From Sipunculus nudus (lineage: Eukaryota; Annelida; Sipuncula; Golfingiida; Sipunculidae): a DNA stretch of 64,000 nt. The notes under the pieces were generated by a model. It was not told the origin of the DNA. It saw nothing but the letters and a program-made list of their open reading frames with translations, and did no database searches. This document shows positions 38,301-48,270 of the stretch, one piece after another (the first letter of the stretch is position 1; each line of letters opens with the position of its first letter). The stretch spans positions 54,503,676 to 54,567,675 of the forward strand of contig CM049311.1 in NCBI GenBank assembly GCA_026874595.1, given 5' to 3'. Made by a program: the position numbers and the translations under genes.

Positions 38301-39700
38301 GACTTGGCAATATTATAAGATACAGAAACACATTTTCTCTTTGTCCAAAAATGTTATTTCTTCCATTTATATATCGAATAAATTATCATGTGCTGTACAT
38401 TTATACAGATGTATAGGGTAGCCAATTTGCCTCTATTTCTGAATGGAGGATTGAAAATTTGCAGTTTTATTTCATCAGTTTTAATCATTTTTTCAGTGTA
38501 CAAGACTGAATGTTTTCAAAAGGAGATATAATTAGGAATAGCATCTTGTGCGTTCAATCCTACATTAATATTAGATCTGACCTACTGCTTCAAGCTTATA
38601 AACCTTATAATATAAACAAAGGCTAGGTATTACAAGACATAAATATAATAAGATTAAGGTAGAAAGCAACGTGTTCACAAGAACTCAATTAAAGAAACTC
38701 ATTTAACCATCATTCATACGACTCACACCGGGACCATCATATATATGTCGTGGTACTTGGTGTTGAAAAATATATACATGATAACTGGACCAGTGGTACA
38801 AAACTTTTAAAATGGAACCACTGGTATGTGTCTTTGACCTTCAGGCCGTATATAGGCAGTTTCTAAAGAAAAAAAGCTTTAACAATATTTCCATTATTTA
38901 ACACGTTATATATATTTATGACAATTTCGACTATTTAACAATTGGTTAAAAATATTCAGTAAACTTTATAATGCTCATTTTTGTTCAATTCTAAGCTTTT
39001 TATCATACTTTGGGAAAAAAGCAGCAGACGTGACCTGATGAATAAATTTTGACATTTTCGATGATGCTTTTAAAAGTGGGTCTCATATATATATATATGC
39101 CTACATAAATACTTGTAACCCAAAGGTGTTATACTCTTAATTTTCAGGCTCTGAACCAGTTTTTTCAGAATTTAATTTTTTTCTGGGATTTTTTTTTCTA
39201 TTGACAATGTAGTAAAATTGTATATAGGCTTTCGGATACCATGATAAAGAACATGTGGGAGTCTATAATCGTATATAATTTATATACTGTATAGTTGTCC
39301 TGTAAAGTGGGACACACATCTGTGTGGGACTTTGTCTAATGGTGTTCACTTATCAGCTCATTGATTGGATTAAAATGAATCAATGAGTGACACACGTGAT
39401 CTGAGTAGCGGACGTCCGACAGCACTTAAAGCGGCTTCCTGTATAGCGGGAAAGTTCCCCAGGCTACGGCTGGCGATTCTAGTAAACTCCTCTGGGAAAA
39501 CGGGCTGGTGTACGACGCTGATCAATAAAAAATAAGGAGAAGCTCTCAGTGTTTACTTCAACGCATCCACGCTCTTCTTTCATACATTTTCCTGAGCGCT
39601 TAACAGGGGCGGACTTAGAAGAGGTCAGGAAGGGGGCTCTTTTAAGACCTAAAACACCTGACGTAAAATAATTGAAGCTTAAAGGTGTGTTTCCATATGC
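38301..39700. other. Unassigned stretch
   Basis: A short (TA)n run is near 39088. Nothing else recognised. Confidence 0.35.
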
Positions 39701-39706
39701 GCTTAT

Positions 39707-39710
39707 ATGC

Positions 39711-39766
<56 letters not shown>
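39707..39766. repeat. (TA)n microsatellite
   Basis: About 28 TA units immediately left of the short element at 39774. Confidence 0.95.
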
Positions 39767-39772
<6 letters not shown>

Positions 39773-39773
39773 C

Positions 39774-39980
39774 AAGGGCGGATCCAGGATTTAGGAAAAG
39801 GGGGGGGGGGGTCCAACCCAGGAGGACTAATGAAAATCCTAAAATAAGGTCATCACGTCTGGAAAAGGGGGGGGGGGTCCAGGCCGCAAAATTACGTCTA
39901 AAACCCCTTAAAAAAGGTTGCTTCGGGTGAAAAAGGGGTGGTCCGGACCCCCTGGACCCCCCCCTGGATCCGCTTCTGTA
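39774..39980 (+). mobile_element. Short GGGCGGATCC-ended element, copy H1
   Basis: About 200 bp; left end 'gggcggatccaggatttagg', right end 'ctggatccgcttctg'. The interior has two G runs, 'ccaggaggactaatgaaaat' and 'aggccgcaaaatta'. It is flanked by TA repeats on both sides. The ends form a ~12-bp inverted repeat (GGCGGATCCAGG-like). MITE- or SINE-like; no coding. Confidence 0.7.
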
Positions 39981-41474
39981 TATATATGCGTGAACTGGCA
40001 GATTAATATATTTTGTACTGTGGATTGAGCAGGCCTTCCACAATAAGATGCATGGCGTAGTGACGTCATTTACCCTATATGGTTGAAAATCGCTCCTGTG
40101 GCGATTTTCGCGCATATACGTACGCATGCACATACGCTGACGGAATCATGCATGGAAACACTCGTTTCAAAATAATATGAGCGATTTTCACGCATATATA
40201 GGGCCTACGCGCACATGGAAAACCCTTATACCGAAACGCAGCGCCGGATTTGCATCTGGTATATCATTTTTTCCCCTACATATATACTATACTGTATCCG
40301 AGAGTTGTGTATATTAATGGTCTACAAAGACACCCGGTACGCTTGCTTATCTGTACCCCCTCTCTTTTTGAAATCCTGTATCCGCCCCTGCTTAACATGA
40401 TCTCAACATAACGACTATATTTATATAGCGAATACATCTCTGCCTTGTGTTCACTTATGAGTTTATCTGGCATGGGACAGGGATATATGTTCTAGAATTT
40501 TTTTTTCTGTTGGCCAAACATATATATTTATATACCCCAGTATAGTCCGGCATACTGAGAAAAAAAATGATTATATGAGTTACACTTTAGAAATAGCCTG
40601 AAATATGTCATTTTAAATGTAACAAGCTTGTGTTTTGGTTGTTATATCATGACGATACATATAATTTCACTTTTTTACTGTTATGTCATCAGCATGATAT
40701 ACTCAAACCGCTGTATTTGTGGAAATAAGGGTGGTAAGCATCAAGAAGCATTCTGCTCTAAGTTGAATCCATATAAAGAGCAAATTTGATGATAGTCCAC
40801 AAAGCAGTTGCTAAAAAATGCAACGCTCTTCATGCAGGACAACGCTCAGGCTATGGGTATAATACATGTGCATGTGCACTCACAGGTGAGCTTTACGCGC
40901 TCTGAGCTGCTGTCATGCTGTCATCGATAAAGCGACGGCGTTCCTATTATTACAGTCTGTGCCCGAGTGGAACAAAAGTCTGGCTGTTCCAACAAACGTA
41001 AAAAAATCCAGGTAGATTCAATGATTAAGGTGTAATTATCAAGCGATACCTTCGTAACAAAGGGGCTGTGCATAAAGGCCTGCTGGTGCCCCTGGACCAA
41101 GCCGATTAAATATATTGATTGGTAATTGGCTGCTGGCGTGAGAAACCTGGCAGATGACAGTCCCCATCTGGCCGCCCGGCCGGGCTCACAATGATCAGCG
41201 GCCGCTTTGCTTTTGTCCTATAAAACGTGCGAAATTCTCTGCCAATTATTAGTTGAAAACATAGACCATGATTAAAAAACCCTGATAAAAGAAGATGGTA
41301 TATATAGTAATACATGGTTACGGAAACTGATGTTAGGTAAAAGGTGACAAGAAAAATTGGTTATTGTGCTACATAATCATCTGTCCGCCTTCTTGATTTT
41401 GACTCGAAGCCCTATCTCAGTTTTGGGTATAAATAAGGCTGCGTTTAACAACATGCACAAGATTTCATCAGATC

Positions 41475-41480
<6 letters not shown>
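39981..41480. other. Unassigned stretch
   Basis: It contains a TGACGTCA at 40061-40068 and a fragment ending 'ctgtatccgcccctg' (about 40375-40390) that resembles one end of the GGGCGGATCC elements. No exon recognised. Confidence 0.35.
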
Positions 41481-41520
<40 letters not shown>

Positions 41521-41527
<7 letters not shown>

Positions 41528-41713
41528 GCGGATCTGGGGGGCGGGGGTCCGGCCCCCCTTTTTTTCATCAGAAACGTTTTTTAAGGGCCTGAGACATAAT
41601 TTTGCCGCCTGGACACCCCTTTTTCAACACTGAGGACCTTTTTTCGGGTTTTTATTTGTCCTCCTGGGTTGGACCCCCCCCCCCCCTTTTCCTTAATCCT
41701 GGACCCGCCCCTG
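41521..41713 (-). mobile_element. Short GGGCGGATCC-ended element, copy H2 (inverted)
   Basis: Left 'cagaagcggatctgg', right 'aatcctggacccgcccctg'. The interior is the reverse complement of H1 phrases ('ttttgccgcctgga', 'ttatttgtcctcctgggttg'). It is preceded directly by about 20 TA units (41479-41520). Confidence 0.7.
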
Positions 41714-41738
41714 ATATATTTATATGCTAAAATATATG

Positions 41739-41796
<58 letters not shown>

Positions 41797-41801
<5 letters not shown>

Positions 41802-41989
41802 GTGGATCCGGGGGGCGGGGGTCCGGTCCCCCCCTTTTTTCATCAGAAACAACGTTTTTTTAAGGGCTTGAGACAAAATTTTGCCGCCTGGACCCCCCTT
41901 TTTCAACGCTGAGAACCCTTTTTTAGGGTTTTTATTTGTCCTCCTAGGTTCGACCCCCCCCCCTTTCCTCAATCCTGGACCCGCCCCTT
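41797..41989 (-). mobile_element. Short GGGCGGATCC-ended element, copy H3 (inverted)
   Basis: Same orientation as H2 and about 90% like it by eye. It is flanked by (TA)n at 41741-41796 and by 'tatatatata' at 41990-42000. Confidence 0.7.
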
Positions 41990-42000
41990 ATATATATATA

Positions 42001-43100
42001 TGCTAAAAGTCCTCCCCCCCGCCCCTTCCATCATGTTCAGTGGTGCCATTGTATATGGATCTATATATTGTTATTGAAAACAATAAAAAAGAAAAGGCAC
42101 TTTTATCATTTGTAGACTTTCATTAGTTTTCCCCTGCAAAACAAACGTGCAGGTGGATAAACCCGTAATATACTTATGTATACTGATTAAAAAACTCATG
42201 AATCGGCGCTTAAAGGGTCTGTTAAAAACACATGAAGTATATAGTGTTTTCTCCTTAAAACAATATGTTGTATGCCATTATTTCGTTTTAAACCGCGTGT
42301 GTACTCCTGTACACACATTTTTGGAATCAAACTTGCATCGGCTACTATCAGTAGTGCGTTATATAAACATCTGATGGCCTTACCCCGTAACTACATAAAT
42401 TAATTTTTTTTTCAAGTGCCAATGCGATGTTTCCTCTGGTGTTTCTTCAATCATGCTTCGATCTTCTCTTTATGTCGGAGTGACCTCAGACGGGCTCTGG
42501 TAACGCCATCTTATATGGTTAACAGACACACATGCACTGTGTTTAAACATAGAGTCAAGTGAATTGGGGGGGGGGGGGGGGGGAGAGGGCAAGATGAAAG
42601 AAGGTATAATGCGTCGTGTTTATCCGTCTTTTTTTATTATAAATACTCCCGAATCTGAAGTTAATCCCATCCCATTCACAAAAGTTACCATTGAGACCTA
42701 CGAATGGCAAGAGTTCACAAAGGTCGTAGGCTATAGTAAACAAGGAGGAGATAGTTCCAACTCACGCACAGCCGCCTGCACCAGCGGTGGATTATATTAT
42801 AAAAAAACTTCCTGAATATGAATAACATTAGAAGCTCAAATATATACGAATAGTTTAAGTGACATAAGATTTGTTGGTATGATTGAGGTCACGGATATTA
42901 CTCTTCCTAAATCTGAATCACATGCACGTGTACCTTGTGAGATGACTTACGTATCCGCAGTTAATTCTCTGTATTCCTGTAATATTATACCAAATTCACA
43001 CACACGCAGGAGGTTATCAGGTTAAAGCATCTTAATTACTACACGTATAGCGAAATGGTTTTCTTCTCTAAAGACCTTTTTTGAATTACACTTTTCTTCT
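42001..43100. other. Sequence upstream of the Ig exon
   Basis: A G tract is at 42566-42583. An 83-codon open frame (42564-42815) has no recognised motif. The last ~25 bases before 43110 form a pyrimidine-rich acceptor tract. Confidence 0.4.
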
Positions 43101-43109
43101 TTGTTACAG

Positions 43110-43478
43110 ATGCCTTCTATCACCTGGCCACGGAGAACTCGAGCTGTCAAGTGGTCGGCACGGAGAGCGAGTTCGTGGACCTGGTGTGCCGACACATCGT
43201 TCCATCAGCTGAAACTGCCGCATGCGTAGACGTCAAATTAGCGTGGCAGCACGGTAGACATGGCAAGCAAACAAACATCGTGGACTCTTACAAGTTCGCT
43301 GTATGGGATACCATAGTAGATGACCGTGAATATTTGTCTTTGCTGAGGGTAAACAAGATAGATGGCGCTGACATCGGTCGTTACCAGTGTACCGTGCAGT
43401 GCCACGACACCCACGGTCTCAGGAGCGCCAGTCTGCGGCACGTAGACTTGTGCCTAGAACAACCGAGGTCAAATCATG
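43110..43478 (+). CDS. Notch-like gene: Ig-like exon
   Basis: Acceptor TTTGTTACAG; the frame needs one base from the previous exon. It encodes 'VDLVCRH', 'VKLAWQHG' and 'DGADIGRYQC', the Cys, Trp and D-x-G-x-Y-x-C landmarks of an Ig domain, plus extra cysteines. The intron begins GCAAGT at 43479 (GC-AG type). The only nearby GT (43468) would give phase 2 and break the frame with the next exon. Both ends are phase 1, as for typical mobile Ig modules. Confidence 0.85.
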
Positions 43479-46400
43479 GCAAGTTTCTAAAATCAATTAA
43501 TTTTTAAACATGCTAAATCAAGGGCGGATATAGAGGGGACAGCTAGGGGGCCACGCCCTCTCTTCCTCAACTTTAAAACATGGGAAATATGATAATACAC
43601 GTCTAATTTGAGTTTTCTTCCCTATACTTCTGCAAGGGAGAGTAATATGTATAGTGTGTACTAGCTTTCCCAGCAAACTTGTTTACCCAGACCAAGGTGT
43701 TGAGCTCCCTCCTTTTTCGCTCTAAAATTCTCCATCCGCCCCGGTAATACTTTTATAAATCCTATTAAACTGTCTCCAGTTTCCAATGAATTTTTGTAGA
43801 GGTGCACTTGATTTTAAATTTTAAGAGCAGCTACAGGCTGACATGTAGATACCTCACCGCTTTGTAATTCACACGTTGAATTTACATAACTGATATTCTC
43901 GTTTCAGCTATATGTGCTATAGATTCCCAGACTGACCACTGCAGGGCAGTATTTGGTAACGGCGTGTGTGACAGTGAGTGTGATAACTCAGCCAGCCTGT
44001 TTGACGGTTTTGACTGCGCTGACCGGCCCGGTGTTTGCATCACAGGAGGTTGCGATTACAAGTTTTCAAATCACCAGTGTGACCAGGAATGCAACAACGT
44101 TAACTGCATGTGGGACGGTGGCGACTGTTTGCCCAATTCTCAGAGAAAATATGCAAAAGACACTGCTGTGCTTATATTAAAATCCGACTTTAGTCCAGGT
44201 AACGACGGCGTGGACTTAAAAAAGTTGAGTCGGGAGTTGTCGCGCCTCATGCAGACATTCGTGCGAGTGCTGCCAGATGACCTGGTGACTCAAAAGCATG
44301 CACTGCCACCTGGCGACGAGTTCCAAAATCAGGATTTCACCGACCAGGAACTTGAAGACCAAGAACTCACTGGTCCGCAAGCCTCATTTCCAGATTCCCG
44401 GCTTTACCTCGTTATAGACAATAGTAAATGCTGGCCGCGTTGTTTTAACAACGCGGAACAAGTGGCAGCGTTTATCCAGGCAGCACTAAACACAAGCTGG
44501 AACCCTTCAGTGCCCATAGCAACTGTCGGAGGTAGGCCTCTGTTCAGACATTTATTACACTATTTCATAACACAGAAGCGGACCCAGGGATGGGTTGCGG
44601 GCAAAACTTAATTATTATTAATGTACAGCAGAGCATTTGGGAAAATAACTTTTTTATTTGGAGATAAGATGCGATCCTTAGCGAAAACCTTTGTTTTGTA
44701 TTAAAAACCTGACTGTTTATTCTCAACACCACAGCTGTTATTTGTTCATATTTAGCATAAAGGTTTCTTGATATATTTCCTATATGTGTGTGCAGGAATA
44801 TGATATAAATAAATAATTATTATTTAAGTACAGCAGGGCATTGAGGTTAATAACTTAAATTGAGAGATGAGTTTCAAAGGTTCTTTTTTCTTCTAAAAAA
44901 AATCAAAGCGAATGGACAACTTTTTGTTTTACCTAAAGTTGTGACCTGTATATAAGGTTTTCGATAATAAAAAAATCGTTTTATGATAATAAAAGAACTG
45001 TTTTGCTATATCGGTATGAGCAAATTACATCATAAGGAAATTTTATTTAATTTTTGCTCAGCTTACTTGATTATAAACCTGACTGCTTATTCTCTCAACA
45101 CCACTGCTGTTATTTGTTCATATTTAGCATAAGTTTCTTGATATATTTCCTATATGTGGGTGCAGGAATTAGATAAAAAAACTTAATAATTATTTAAGTA
45201 CAGCAGAGCATTGGAGAGAATAACATTAATTTGGAGATTAGATGCGTTTCATAGGTTCTTTTTTTTTCAGAAATCAGAAATTTTATTTTATTTTTTTTTT
45301 GCTCCGCTGACTAGATTGAAAACCGAACTGCTTATTCTCAACACAAGTTTGTTAGACTGAAACATTTTGACACCGTTGGACCTATAATATGATAGTGAGA
45401 TGTCTATATATAAGCTCTCCTCCCAAACCCTGCGACTTTCCTTCGAGAAATTTAGCGAAAACCTCTATTTTGTATTAAAATCTGTTGTAACACTTCAAGA
45501 CTGCTTATTCTCAACACCACTGCTATTATTTTGTTCATATTTAGCATAAAGGTTTCTTGATATATAATTCTATGTGTGCAGGAAACGATAAAAAAAAGTT
45601 CACAAATTAATGTTTATCACTATACTACATAGAAGCTCTGTGCACTTCTATAACTGACAGGGTTTCATTGTTTCATATGGTCCCATTGAATATCTTTTCA
45701 TGCACATTACATGCAGTCACATAGTCGAGATACTAATACTGAAATTAAGTGATCATGACAGGCTCCCACATCTTTTATGTAATCCATAAAAAATTACAGT
45801 CTGATGGCATGTGTAAGTTATAAAAAAACTCAGTAGTTAAATGAGAAGTAAGAGAAAGGAATAACATTTGCTGTAATTATTTATGATTGTGTAAACTGAA
45901 GGTGTTAAAAATACGAGGGACGAGTAGGTATTCCAACAGAGAAGCTATATTTTAAATATAATCTTCCTCTGTCAATATATAAAACTATTACTCGTCAGAC
46001 TGAAAATCTTTTTAAACATTCATAAAATTAATCTTCTATATAATTCCATATGCATGTAATTGTATATCATTCAAAATCTCGTTGCTAAACCTGGTTCAGC
46101 TACGTATTGTTAGGTGGCGCGCTATGTCGCGCCTTCACAAACAGAATCTAGATACTGCGTGTTTTTGTGTGCCCTATTCTCCTAGTGTCTGCAAATAATT
46201 ACGTATTTAGCTAACTGAAATGCAAGATCATGAAGGCGCGGATCCCCGGGGGTCGAGACCCCCCCCCCCCCGCTCTCAACTACGACCCGTTGACCATCCC
46301 CCCTCCCCACTCCCCATCCGCAAAATATCCTGCATCCGAGCCTGTCATGCACCGAAAATACCGTCAAGGATTGGTTCACAGGGGTGTAAAAATTCACGTA

Positions 46401-46795
46401 CAAGTAATTCTGAGAAGGAGACGCTTACTTAAACAACATGTACTAACAAAGAATTTCTGTCGGTTTTAACTGCAGGTTTTTACTTTTTATTTTCAGTATT
46501 ATCAGAAGCGGCGTCGCCCTGCCCTTTAGAGAACAACACTTTGTTAAATATTCATCATCCGTCCCCTGCCGGTACGTGGACGTCCCGCACACTGCCGCAG
46601 TCACCGGACGGAGATCAACCTTGGCTAGTCATTGGAATCGCGGCCGTGGGCGGCTTCCTACTCATAGTGTTGTCCCTCGTCGTGTTCCTTATACGCAGAG
46701 TGAGCAAGAAAAAGCGGAAACAAAAAGCTTCGGCCACAGCCGAGGTGGACCGTATCCGTGCCAGTAAAGAGTCCCCGGCTGGTGTGGATGTCTGA
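43110..46795 (+). CDS. Notch-like membrane protein: Ig + 2 LNR + NOD/NODP + TM, short tail (5' incomplete)
   Basis: Exons 43110-43478, 43908-44531 and 46497-46795 join in phase 1 throughout, giving about 429 residues plus an unknown N terminus. In order: Ig-like domain (about residues 10-115), two LNR modules (130-185), NOD with 'KKLSRELSRLMQTFVRVL', an acidic/Gln-rich linker, NODP with 'LYLVIDNSKC' and 'NNAEQVAAFIQAALN', a membrane helix 'LVIGIAAVGGFLLIVLSL' and a basic tail. In Notch, LNR+NOD/NODP form the negative regulatory region controlling proteolysis next to the membrane. Here the gene stops about 35 residues after the helix, so RAM, ankyrin and PEST regions are absent, and no EGF repeats are visible upstream. 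Role inferred: a cell-surface protein possibly shed like Notch, with unknown signalling. Alternatives are a partial Notch duplicate or a decoy-type paralogue. The codons look intact, not pseudogenic. Confidence 0.85.
43908..44531 (+). CDS. Notch-like gene: LNR and NOD/NODP exon
   Basis: Acceptor CTCGTTTCAG, donor GGAG/GTAGGC, phase 1 at both ends. LNR1 is 'NGVCDSECDN...FDGFDC'; LNR2 is 'NHQCDQECNNVNCMWDGGDC', with the Cys spacing and DGxDC calcium-binding pattern of Lin-12/Notch repeats. Notch has three LNRs; two are visible here. NOD ('AVLILKSDF...LSRELSRLMQ') and NODP ('YLVIDNSKCWPRCFNNAEQV') follow. The linker between them has Asp/Glu/Gln-rich 'FQNQDFTDQELEDQELTG' and no R-x-K/R-R furin site. 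Confidence 0.92.
44610..45640 (+). repeat. Intronic tandem fragments related to copies A-C
   Basis: Phrases 'ttattctcaacaccac', 'gctgttatttgttcatattt', 'agcataaaggtttcttgata' and 'aagtacagcag' recur near 44718, 45090 and 45510. The third block also has 'acaccgttggacctat', shared with the head of copy A. They lie in the last intron of the Notch-like gene. Confidence 0.6.
46497..46795 (+). CDS. Notch-like gene: TM and cytoplasmic tail exon with stop
   Basis: Acceptor TTATTTTCAG; the first two bases complete a Val codon. It encodes a Pro/Ser/Thr-rich stalk with possible N-glycosylation 'NNT', the membrane helix, then 'RRVSKKKRKQK' (basic stop-transfer, NLS-like) and a C terminus 'ESPAGVDV' followed by TGA. 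The final V-D-V fits a class II PDZ-ligand pattern (hydrophobic-x-hydrophobic). No ankyrin or RAM motif is encoded before the stop. Confidence 0.88.
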
Positions 46796-47277
46796 GACTT
46801 TACCAGACACAGGAACCAAACCTACAGGGCAAAACCTACAGGGCATTGTTGTGACAGTAGACAAGCACAAAACTATGTTAACATCTGGAAATTTGTGTAC
46901 CAAACGCATATAGGAATACAGTACTTGCGTTAACACGCACAGCGTGGGGCAAAACTAATGGTCGTAACGTTACAGGTGGGGTGGCCGTGTATAGACAGTA
47001 ACGCCAACCCGTCACGTAGGCTTCCCGGTGGTCTTTATAGCAAGGTGACTGTGTTCACGTGGGTGGCCGTCAGGCGGGTGTTTCCTGTACTGAGAAGTAA
47101 TAGTGAATGGGACATTCGGGATCAGACGATCATAAGATAGGCATTACTGGGCCAAGGTATCTGATATAACAAAGTCTTTCAGGCATGTGCATTAACGTGA
47201 ACATGGAGCGACCGGTGGCACAAGAAAACAGTTTATGCCGGGAGTGCTTGTAGGTTTTATATACAACCCTCTATAAA

Positions 47278-48270
47278 TCTCGTTTAAAGCATTTTATCCC
47301 GATTGTTTTGGTCACAAAGAAGGAGTGCGCGCCACTATGCGTCCACAGGCGCTTGAATCCGTATTTGTATATAAACTGGCTTAAATAATGTTCAAAAACC
47401 TGTGAAAACAATCACCTAGCACATGCTCAGCATTAAACCAAGATATGCTTGCCGGTAATTGTTTAGACTGAGAATTGACAAGGCCGGCATGCTCGTTTGC
47501 GAGCGATGGGCGATAATACAAGAAATCATTTGAAATTCTTATGATATTTATGTATTTTCGAGATAATAATCTTAGTCGTTAAATGGTCAGTTCTTCTTCA
47601 GGGGCGGATCCAGGATTTAGGAAAAAAAAGGGGGGGGGGGTCCAGCCCAGGAGGACTAATGAAAACCCTAAAAAAAAGGTCCCCAGGTCTGGAAAAGGGG
47701 AGGGGGGGGGGGGGCAAGGCCGCAAAATTGTCTGAAGCCCTTAAAAAAGTTGTTTCTTATGAAGAAAAGGGGGGGGGGGTCCCCCCCCCCCCGGATCCGC
47801 TTCTGTTCTTTCTATAAAAGCAATACACTCAGTGTACCACTTTGAATCTGCATCCATTAAGCAACTGTTACCCCAAACAAGAAAATCCCCATGTTTCTAG
47901 GTCCGCAGTATGGATTCTTCTCTGGAACCTAATACTTGATCGGTTGATAATGATGGAAATATTAATCTGGGATAAATCCGTTTGCCGCTTAATGGATACA
48001 GAGTAGGTCGCAAACGAACATGCCGGCCTTGTCAATTCTCTATAAAAACAGAAGCCGGCAAGCGTTACATCTTGGTTTAACACGGGGGTACTGGCTAGGT
48101 GATTGTTTATTAATGTTTTAAAATCATTTAAGCCGATATCTATATACAAATAGGGATTCCAGCGCCTGTGCTATGTCTGATCTAAGCCCAACTCTGCGCG
48201 GGAGAGGACCAACAGTACTGTACACAGTTGTATAGGAGAGGTTGCCGGGATAAAAGTTTTTAAATGAGTG
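47278..48270. repeat. Fold-back element (~1 kb) with a nested short element
   Basis: Left arm 47278-47510 and right arm 48000-48270 are inverted copies: 'ccacaggcgcttgaatcc', 'gtatttgtatata', 'aaacaatcacctagc', 'attaaaccaagat', 'gcttgccgg' and 'gaattgacaaggccggcatg' all have complements on the right. It starts about 480 bp past the Notch-like stop codon. Element H4 sits between the arms. Confidence 0.75.
47601..47806 (+). mobile_element. Short GGGCGGATCC-ended element, copy H4
   Basis: Left 'ggggcggatccaggatttag', right 'ccggatccgcttctg'; interior as in H1. Unlike H1-H3 it is not in a TA microsatellite. It is nested within the fold-back element. Confidence 0.7.

Noticed and set aside
43468-43475. 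GT donor at 'accgag/gtcaaa' for the Ig exon
   Set aside because: It gives phase 2, incompatible with the phase-1 acceptor at 43908; the GC donor at 43479 keeps the frame.
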